Below are positions 26,803 through 37,300 of a stretch of 64,000 nucleotides of DNA, piece by piece (the first letter of the stretch is position 1; every line of letters begins with the position of its first letter). The notes below the pieces were generated by a model that was given only the letters and a program-made list of their open reading frames with translations, made no database searches and was not told the DNA's origin. This DNA is from Polyodon spathula (taxonomy: Eukaryota > Chordata > Actinopteri > Acipenseriformes > Polyodontidae): NCBI RefSeq assembly GCF_017654505.1, contig NC_054545.1:16499547-16563546 (forward strand), written 5' to 3'. The translations under genes were made by a program, and so were the position numbers.

Positions 26803-28268
26803 TAATAATAATAATAATAATAATAGAAAAAGAAGTTGCAATTTGTATTTTAGGTATTTAACATTTTTGAAAATGTGCTGCTTAGTGCAAATAGCTTGGT
26901 TTTATTTTTCGTTCTTGATTTATGTTTGGTGGTGTACATTTCTGTTTTTTTTGTTTTTTTTTAAAGGGAAAATAAATTAATTTAAAAAAGATATACTTTG
27001 TAAGTTTAATAAAGGACTGTGCCTAGGGTGAGACATGAAGCAGGGTTCAGCCCACTTGTTGTTTTGCTGATACCTGTACAAGGTTGAACACTGATTCAGT
27101 TTATTTGGCCTGTGTTCATCTACCTGAAGCAAACAATGCAGCAGCAACATAGCAGGTATACAGAACAAGTGATAGTGTAAATCCTTAAAAAAAATTAAAA
27201 ACTTAACAGGATGCATTTGGAAGTTGAGGCAGATTCAGGATAGAGGGTAGGAGACACTTTTGGGTGTCTGGAATCAGTCACTGGGCTCTGTCTGGATGCA
27301 GTCCTGTGATCAGTTAGTTATCAGGATCCTGGATGCAGTCCTGGGATCAGTTAGTTATCAGGATCCGGGATGCAGTCCTGGGATCAGTTAGTTATCAGGA
27401 TCCGGGATGCAGTCCTGGGATCAGTTAGTTATCAGGATCCGGGATGCAGTCCTGGGATCAGTTAGTTATCAGGATCCGGGATGCAGTCCTGGGATCAGTT
27501 AGTTATCAGGATCCGGGATGCAGTCCTGGGATCAGTTAGTTATCAGGATCCGGGATGCAGTCCTGGGATCAGTTAGTTATCAGGATCCGGGATGCAGCCC
27601 TGGGATCAGTTAGTTATCAGGATCCGGGATGCAGTCCTGGGATCAGTTAGTTATTAGGGTCCTGGATGCAGTCCTGGGATCAGTTAGTTATCAGGATCCT
27701 GGTTGCAGTCCTGGTATCAGTTAGATTACATTAAGTCACATTAAGAGGACTGTGTGTGTGCTGATTATCCACGAACGGGACATGAAGCTTTCACAGGTGT
27801 GTGTGGCTAGTTCGTCACGTAGGCAAAAATAGAAAAGAGAAAAGAAATAAGCAGTTTCTTTCAGTATTTCTAAATTTTGTGTAAATGCTGAGCGTTAGGG
27901 ATCCTACCTTGCTCACCTCTGTTATGGCTACAGAATACAAAGTTTAATATTTGTTCACACTAGTATAGGACACTTTTTTAAATGAATTATAATTCACGTT
28001 TCACCAAAAAGAAAAAAAAATCGAAATCCATTTTATTCAGGTATGAATTTCTGATTCATCCATCTGACAATGTTTATTCAGAGCAGAATTTTACACTGCA
28101 AGAATCATTTTCCAGCATTGAGGAATCAAACACCTCTCCCTGGTTCTCCTGGGATCACCCTTTGATGCAGCTGTATTTACAACTTTTTTTTTTTTTTTGG
28201 TGCACCTAATTTCATTTATACATTTTGCATGCAATTACAATTCAGGAGCACAGTATGTGCGTGTGTGT

Positions 28269-28304
<36 letters not shown>

Positions 28305-31300
28305 CTATATATATATATATATATAGACACACACACACACACACACACACTGGTATATAAGTGTAAATTAGGTAAATATGACTGAAGACAGACAATGTGG
28401 ATGAGGACCTATTCATTGTTGTGTATTTATTGACTTGTATTGTTATGTGAACTGTTTGGTGTATTGTTATATATATATTTGGTAGTTAAGGCTATACTTT
28501 TTTAATAGGGAGCTTGCTGTTAATACAGGGAGGGGCTAGAGAGATAAAAGGCAAGTTTGCAAACTACCTGTGTCAATAGTTGACAAGTGACAAGTAGGTC
28601 AAAAATATAAAATACATCTTGGCTGGACTTTTTGCATGTAGTCTGTGTGGTGATGGCTTGGAGAAATGATCCCCCTGACAAATTCCTTTGGTGCTGGAAA
28701 ATGAACAGTGGAACAGATTAAAGTGAAAGTTTGCTCTGCGGAATTCGTATCGTGAATATGTTATGTGTTATTTTGAAACGCATAAACTACAGTAACCTAA
28801 TTATGTTCCCTCAGTAGAGCGCTCTCGGATTAATCGCGCCCTTGGCTATAACGTGCATAATTAATGTCTCCTAATTTTTTATTTTTTATTTTTTTTTACA
28901 GTTTTACAAGGCTATGTGCTTACTTTTTGTGTATTGCATTCCCGTATTTGATTTGCAGCACCATGCTCTCCCTGTTATCCAACGCAGTAAGCAAACAGCA
29001 GAGCTTGCATTATCTAACAGTGTGATGCAACTAATCAAGTAACGTGTAAACTGCTTTGGGTCCTTAGAAAAGAACAGTAAAAACACAGCTTCAGTAACAT
29101 GAACACCATTGACAGCTCTGAGGCTTACTGTTTCAATTAAAGTATCATTGACTCAACACAGATTTTACATTTAAAAATAAGAGAGTAGGCAATACACATG
29201 TCTGTACTTAGCATTAATTTCCCACCCGTTGTATTCTGTTTATAGAAATGCATATGACTGCACTCCTTTTGCATTTAATATTTCAGTTTTACGGTACTTT
29301 TTTCTTTTTGTTTTATTTCATACACAGGGTGCTTGGTGTAGTGTTCAGTAAATGTAATCAGTACCGTAATGTACACTGTGTTTTATTCATGCCCGAAAAA
29401 ATAATTTTAGTATAACGCTCCCCCAGTATAACTTTCCCTGTTTAAGCGAGTTTTATATATAGAGGATATGCCATGGCCCAACTGAAAATACGGAATTTAC
29501 ACAGGTCGAAGAGGCTGAAGAGTAAAAAGAAATCTAATATTTTCAGTTGGGTAATGGCATATTAGATTTGTTTTTAAATTGGGACTATGATGTGTCCTGC
29601 AGTGATTGATTTGTATTGGTTGTTTGACAGAAAGAACATTGTTTCCCATGGGCACGGTAGTGGGAATGGTGTCTTTTTGAAGCACAGTTGAGCTGCAGTG
29701 GTTGAGAAGGCAACATGTCCTGTGGTGGATTTGCTCACCCAGGCCCGAATGATGTATATAGACGTGTATGTCTAGGTTGGGTTGCTCTGCTTCACTATGG
29801 TTGTTAGGCGTGCTGTCTACTTTTGGAGCTGTACTAATTGCCGGTTTCTGTTCCTCATTTGTTGGTTTGGTATCAGACATAACAGGTGTTCATTGTGTTG
29901 TGATGCTCATAACACTGTATATTTCACTACAATTAGGGTACTACTAAGTGCTGCCTAGTTTTACTACTTGTGTAATTGAGTATTTTAATGTGGTTTGAGT
30001 CTCCAAAAGGGTTCAGAAATCTTTGAGAGGCTGTATTGTTTGTTCTCGTTTTGGAGTGAATCCTGTGATGTTTTAAGTGGTTCAGTCATAGATTTCTAAA
30101 CTGGTTGGTTTCACAGACCCCAATTAGCAATAACCTTGGACTACCTCACCAAAGCTGATCGGGGCCAGTGAAACCAACATGGTAAATTCCCATTATTACC
30201 ACTCACAACCGTAAAACTGTAGCCCCAGGGGTTGGGGAAAAGAAGTTGAAAATTGCGTGCCAAGGGCAAAAGTTTTCCACTACAAGGTAAAAACTCTAGT
30301 CAATTTTTGTTATAATAAACCTGTGATGTAGATTGAGTAACAATTGAGTAACATCAGCAGGCAATAGTTCTTAGACTATTGACTGCTAGAGTAACTATTG
30401 GCCACTTTGTAACTTTGTAGCAGTAACAATGTTTGATCATGTGACCATGCATTAGGCAATTGGGATGATTTAATAATTTTGTGCCATAGCCCAATAATCA
30501 CCAGTGATGTCACAGGTTTAATAAAACCTATATTTACATTATAGTGAAAAGTATTGTCCCTTGGGTTGAAAAAGTGACATCCAGTGGGATATATATTCTT
30601 TAAGGTTTTATTGAAGTCAGTATTTGTATATTAAACACACAGTTAATGTCTTTTTTCAGATTCAGTAAGATGAGGTTAACAAACGTGATCTGGGCTTCCT
30701 GAGCGCAACCTCGAAGCGCTCCTACTGCATACCTGCTTTGTTTTGGTATCTGACACTTTTTTGTTGGTTTTTCAGGTCCTCTGTTTGGAATGAGTGGGTG
30801 TATGAGTGTTCGGTAGGGGTGGGGGATTAGTTCAACACTGTAAAGCATTGCTGACACAATTAAATAAAACTTAAACTATTTAAGACTTCTTACAAGCCCC
30901 TAAATGTGATATCCACCTTGTTTATTTCTGGTGTTCATGAGTTTTGAGTATTAATGTCTTTTGAGAATCTAGCGCATGGTCTTTTAAAAAAGTTGCTGTG
31001 AATGTACCAGTTTTAGAAACTAGATGTGGCGCTCCATCCTAGAGCTTGCCTTGTTAACGTCTGTGATTTAATATCCCAGAAGGATACAGTAATAGTACAC
31101 AAACAGTAAGGATTTAGACTGAATCTTTGTCATTGTCTTTTGTGTTAGGGGTATGTAAAGAAATGAAAGTGAAGTGCTGGAGTAACGCTACTGCCCTGGT
31201 TACATGGCCTTGGGAGGTAGTATAAGGGTCTATGTGAAAGCAAGGCAAGCAAAGGAAGAGGTTTTTAACCTCTGTTCTTCCCTATAAAGTAGCTACAATG

Positions 31301-34300
31301 CTGCATACTGTTGGTCCAAAAGGTCCTAAAAAAAGTACATTTTACTTCTAAATGTGCATTTCAGTGTGGTGCATAAGAGATGAGTATAATGAAGCATTAC
31401 ATTATTGATAAAGCATAGAGCACAATTAGCTACATTCCCTACTCCCCTAATTAAACCTTTAAAATATTTAGAGCTTGTCAAATAATTCCATAAGACAATG
31501 ACAAAGACTCAGTCTAAATCCTTACTGTTTTTTTTTTTTTTTTACTACTACTATATCCCAGATGCTAAACCCCTGTGTGGACTCTTTTGTTTATGGTCAA
31601 TTCAGATTTAATAAAATGCCTTTTTAAAGACCTAAATGTAACCCCAATATGAAGCCCTTGAGTTCTGGAGCTACTCCATCTTCTGCACACACGTGTCATA
31701 CAGGAATCCTAATACAGCACAGCTTCCTTTCTCTGCTGCCAGCTGGCTCCCCATTGCCTTTTGCAGAGTTGTGGTTTGCTATCTGTCTGAGCAGCAGGCA
31801 GGTCTAGTGCTTTAGCTGCTTTCAGAGCCTTGCTGACTGTGTGTGTGCACAGCGGGCCGGTACAAAGTCGCATAAAACACACATGCAACTCCCACCTGAG
31901 ATTTCTGTAATTTCTGTAAGATGTGACATTTGAAAACTGCTTCCAGTCAGACAAACACCAAGAAGCTTTACCGTAAGGCTAAAACAATATTTAGTATCCT
32001 TGACTTCAGCAGGTACGTGTAGATTTTTGGCCGGTAGATTAACAGCAGTTTTGTAAAGTGATTGGGAGGCTGTTACTAAGGACCAGGCTCACAGTGTCTG
32101 CAGTCGGCCTGCAAATCTTCTCTTTGAAATGCACAGGAACAGGAAGTAACGCACTGCAAGTACAGATGTGTTGCTGCTTTTGGTAACAGAAATTTTAGCA
32201 AAACATTTGCTCTCCTTAAAGCAAAAAAACAGCTGTCTGCTGTAACTAAATGTGTTTCGAGCAGGCAGTGCCTTTTATACTCACAAAACACTTTTTGTTT
32301 TGATCATTTTGTTTCACTTCTTCATCTTCACTTATGACCCTGCTACAGCACTATAAGTTTGACTAAAGCACTTGTTTACTTTTCCCCATTAACTTCCTGT
32401 GAATGTGTTACAGGTAATAGGACCCCTTCTAAGCCCAGTTAGTGGAGAGTTATATGAAACTGACTGTCGATTTTATGTCTACATGCTTGTTTAATGCAAA
32501 CTGGAAAAGCCTTTGCGTCAAAATTTTTGTTGTAACAAAAATAAAGAAAGAATGAGTCTCAGTTCTGTGGCTAGAGGATTGATTGTTTAAGAAAATAACG
32601 GGATATTTGCACCATTCAGATTGAGGGCTTGAGAAACTCACTTCAATAGAAATATCAGAGTTGCGTCATGTTCTCACTTGGATAGACGCATGCATTGGTG
32701 TGTGTATATGTGTGCACACTATGCATGTGTTTTATGTAACAAACAACAGCTTGTATGAATCATCACAAGAAACAGTTGACTAATGCAAATCTCACTTGAC
32801 CACACATTGCATTGGTGTAAATACCAACATACTGTATTTTTAATATATAAGTGAATGTGCTGGCTATAACCAGGAAACACCTAAGGGCTAGGCATTTGTT
32901 TAGAGAGGGGGAGGGGTGTGGGGAGTGGTTTCACACAAATCAAGTGTTGAGATGGTTCAGAATGTCAGTCACTACCCCCTTGGCTGCAGCTGTGAAAACG
33001 CACAAGTTTTACTCCGCTTGTTATTGGACCCTTATTACAGTATATTTGATGAGCTGGAATAGTCAAATATGTTTTTACCAGCTTGGACGCACTGGCACAT
33101 ACTTGTGCCTATCCACATATCCAAGCACACTGTACAACACACTGAACTAGATATACAAGATGGCTGCCAGTCTTGCAAAATGGAGGCTTTTTCACAGTGA
33201 CCAATCCTGTCTAGCATGGTGTGGTGGGATGAGATTACTAGTTCCTGTACTTGGCAATCATTGAGGTGATGCATCTGTCTCTTGTTGATAACAGTGATTG
33301 TAATGCTTTGCATTCACATCCCAGTCACACTTGTTTAAGGATCTGTTCATTCTTGGAATAACAGTTTAGTACAGTAGCATTTGAATGACAACAAGCTTCT
33401 TACAAAGCCCTTTTCATAAAACATAAAAATGAGAATAACTAATGAATCCTCTCTAAAACAACAGTTGAAAGGAGGTGAACTGCAAACTTTATTGACTACA
33501 TCAAAATTGGCTTAAAAAAAATAAACTGACCTTAATAAAACCTTTCTTAGTTTTGTGAGCATGTTCTTATAACACTATTGCTGTGCTGCTATTACTTTAT
33601 TAAGCATGTTACTATTAAAAACTAATATTGTTTATAACATTCTTCCTAACACATTTGTAAGTCATGTTTGCCACCATGTCACCATAAAACAGCACCATAG
33701 ACAGACTGGAAAATGCCAACACCAAAAACCGACACCTACTGCAACAGAGCAGTTTGATTAGCTACAAAGGTTGTTTTGTTGAATTAATATTGTTTCTTTA
33801 GAACACATTTATTGCGCTATTGCTAAGTACTGCGAAAGCCTGATTGGGATGAGACTGAAATGTACCACACCCTACCCATGAGAAACTGAAACCAAAGTGA
33901 ACAAATCAAGTTGTTTTCTCACTGAGAAACTACATACGACTGCCTTTGCTCTTCTGGATTGAGACTGTTACACCAAGACATGCTGCTGTAAGGAAACAAA
34001 ATTATGTATGCGTTTCTCTGTGTGAAGGAGTGGACACAACAATAATTTAAACAGACTTTTAACTTTCCATTATTGATTCCAAAATCAAAAGCCACACTTT
34101 TACAGCTTAAGCATTATCATTCTACTCAATAACGAGGCCACTAGTTATTAACAGGAAATATCAGTTACCAATTTCTGGGAGGCAGTGCTGGTGTGTGTTC
34201 ATGGAGGGTCTTGATGCTTCTCGAATGTACCTCCCAAGTGTCTGCTGTTTTATACAGTGTTACACGTCTTGCGTGCAAAGCTTAGTTGCTGGCCTCTCTG

Positions 34301-37300
34301 TTTGTCAGCAATGTCTTGACCAGACAACTGTCGCTTGCACCAGCTCAGGTGAGGTCGGTTCTGCTCATTTTATTTCCCCTTTTTCAGGCAATAATACATC
34401 TTGGCAGCATACACTGCCCACATACAGCTGCACCCTCAGTCACAGTTTTGTACTTCTGATCTTTTCATTGCCAACACTGCCCCCTTTCTCAAACATGCAC
34501 TGTGTAGTTCAACGGCAAATAAACCCGCAGGTTCACAGTGAACAGGTCATGCACTGCAGTGAAGCGTCCTCTTTGTCAACGATTTCACAGACAGGAGTGA
34601 AAGGAAAGCCCATGTGAAGGGGTTCAGCTGATAGCCTGTGCTTCAGTGGGCTCAGAGGAGGTCAGTGCATGTGGTGAGTGTTGTCCTGTCTGAATGGGAC
34701 TCTGGATACTAAGACCAGTAGTAACTGTTAAAGACCGAGGGAATTAAGTGGTATACCTACTAACCATTGCATTTGCTACTTGAGGCTGAATTTGTTAATT
34801 ATGTGTTTGCAGTAGTACATGAGTGGTAATTCAGTAATATCCATGAACAGCTATGGCCAAAAGTTTTGCATCACCTAGAATTTTAGGATTGAGACCTAAT
34901 TAAAAAAAAAAATCAGATATGAACATAATTTAGATATTTTATTTAACATCATGTAATCAAAGAAACTACAAAACAATATCACAAAAGACAGCCGGAAGCC
35001 ATAATAGTAGTACAGTACTTCAGGTTAGCTTTTGAAATGTCACCTTTTTTAATTTGTCACTTTTCTGTTAAGTATATGGAAAATATATTTATGGAAAAGT
35101 AATTCAATATGTTAACATACAATTATTCAGCAGATTTAATTTTATTTTCTGAAGCAAAATGTGTTAATTCTATAGGGTGATGCAAAGCTTTTGGCCATAG
35201 CTGTACACAGAAAGTGAATTCAATAGTAATACCTGTTTATTTTCATAGCTGCTTATGTGTAATTGCTGCCACTTAAGTTAGGTTTCAAGAGCCATGCTGA
35301 TAACCAGGCAGTTTTTACAGGGCCATACAAAAAAGTGAAAAGCTAACTGTAACAGCAACTACACTGTTAGTGCTACAGTGGTTTTCTGCTTATTAAACGT
35401 CGCAAGTTTAAATGTCAATATGATGTATTTTTACCGAAGTCTACAGATTGTCCTTGTCGTCTTTTCAAACCCATTATTAACCTTGAATGGTATACTTCAA
35501 AAGAGCAGTATTGTGGATCCTTTGCGTACACCCTAGTCTAAGAGATCTTGATGTTAAACTGTCTGTGATCCTGCCTGTCCCCCAGCAGTCTAACAGTTCT
35601 CAGGTTTCCTGTGCTGGTTTCTACTCCGCTCTCCTTGTTTGCCCCCCTCTCCTCCCAGGCCACCCCACCTGTCTGCAGTTCACTGTGAACATGATGCAGG
35701 CCGTGCACACCTACCAGTGGCAGTGCATCGAGTGCAAATCCTGCAGCCTGTGCGGCACCTCTGAGAACGATGTAAGGCGCTATATACAAATATATCTGTT
35801 TATTTTTACAAATAGTTAAAAACTTTTCAGCTAAGGAACACAGACAAATTGTGGCGTACTATCTCTGAATTTTGGGGTGAGATTTAAATTGTTCAGGCTA
35901 ACGATGACCTAGAAAAGTGAATAGGAACAGAATTTTAAAAATATATTCTTTTTAAATATCTCATGAGTTAAACAGTAAGTAGCTTATTTTGTCCTTTTAT
36001 AAATCATTTTGAGTTGTCAGAAAAATCTATAAAACAAACATTTTTTGAAGTTTTTTGTGTTACCTGTGAAAGTGCTTTGAACAGCTTTGCAAATCTCCGA
36101 AGTTCCAGTAGTCTGGACTCTGCTGGTAGCCATGGAACTCCAAGAAAAGTACTGACAACTTTACACAGTTCAAAGCACTTTCCCAGGTCATAAAATCAAT
36201 TCAACTCCTCATTTGAGCAACAGGATCATAAGTATCATAATGATGCAAGGGAAAATAAAAACACATTTATTTGAAGCTCCTAAGGCTGCGTGATTGAGAC
36301 TGACCTGATATGTCTGTTCCAGGATCAGCTCCTGTTCTGTGATGACTGTGACCGTGGATACCACATGTACTGTTTGAAACCCCCTATGGCCCAGCCTCCT
36401 GAAGGTACAGAAGCACATCCAGTTATAGAAAAACCCTTGCTGGTTTTGGTGGGACACACCCCTACAAGTTTCCCTAACCAAATTATCAATTATGTCTTCA
36501 CCTACACCCAGTCAGGGTCCGGAGTCCTAAATTACTGAACCAAACCAATATAACCTTCTTGCAGATTATTTAATAAGGCATGAAGGACTTGTGCACCCCT
36601 GATCTGCAATGTTGCAGTGTCCTATTTCAGCTGACCTAATTACAATATATTCAGTTGATTGATATTCAAGTGATTGAGGGATGAGTAAGGGTGCCTTCGA
36701 TACACAACACCACCAGATACATCAGCCACCATCTCAGTTCAAGAACATAACACTAGCAACTTAATTTCCACACAACATAAGGAACCTTAATTTAATAACC
36801 ATGGTAACAAAACCCGACTACAAGGGTATAGTAACAGTGTTCTTGTCAATGTAATGTACTGTGACTAGGCAGTGGTTGTTGTGGATTGACAGACCCACCT
36901 TACCTCCTGGTCTCGTCCTTCAGTTCACCAGCATAGCCTCAGTTTGATGTTACATGTAGGCATGCATATTACGACTGAGTTGTAAACTTTAACACATTAA
37001 ACATGCTATAGGTTGCCAGATTGTACATTTGAAAAAATGCTTTTGTCAGAATGATGGCTTAAGATGTTTTCTTAGTCACTGATAACTGAGTGAATCCTCA
37101 CATGTACCGCCCACTCTCTTGTATACAGTGCTCTCTCGGTAACTGACTGTCTGACACAGTTGTTCTAAAGCCTGGTCAGTCAGGCCTCTACGAAGCCAGC
37201 CTCTAAAGCAGGGTTGGCTAAAGTTGACCCTTCCACTCCTGGTCTTTTTTCCCAACCCTGTTCTAAATTGTTCAGCTGAACCAATTAAACCTCCACCCTG

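Larger units (their letters stand above)
21771..35658 (+). other. DPF3 intron between the DPF3a exon and the last PHD exons
   Basis: Nearly 14 kb containing a G run (22925-22937), a TIR element (24463-25322), a possible alternative exon (26536 on), ATA and GT/AT/AC simple repeats, the 37-bp minisatellite, a hairpin (29466-29562), an inverted repeat (30102-30180), an insertion with TIRs (31081-31552) and a Tc1-like MITE (34848-35203). In 21771-24460, 27724-28250, 31560-34840 and 35210-35650 I see no supported feature. Confidence 0.6.

Noticed and set aside
29497..29880. 127-codon minus-strand frame starting [14 protein letters not shown]
   Set aside because: No domain, no splice-linked neighbour; the end runs into the hairpin at 29466-29562. 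Probably chance or part of a repeat. A protein search would decide.
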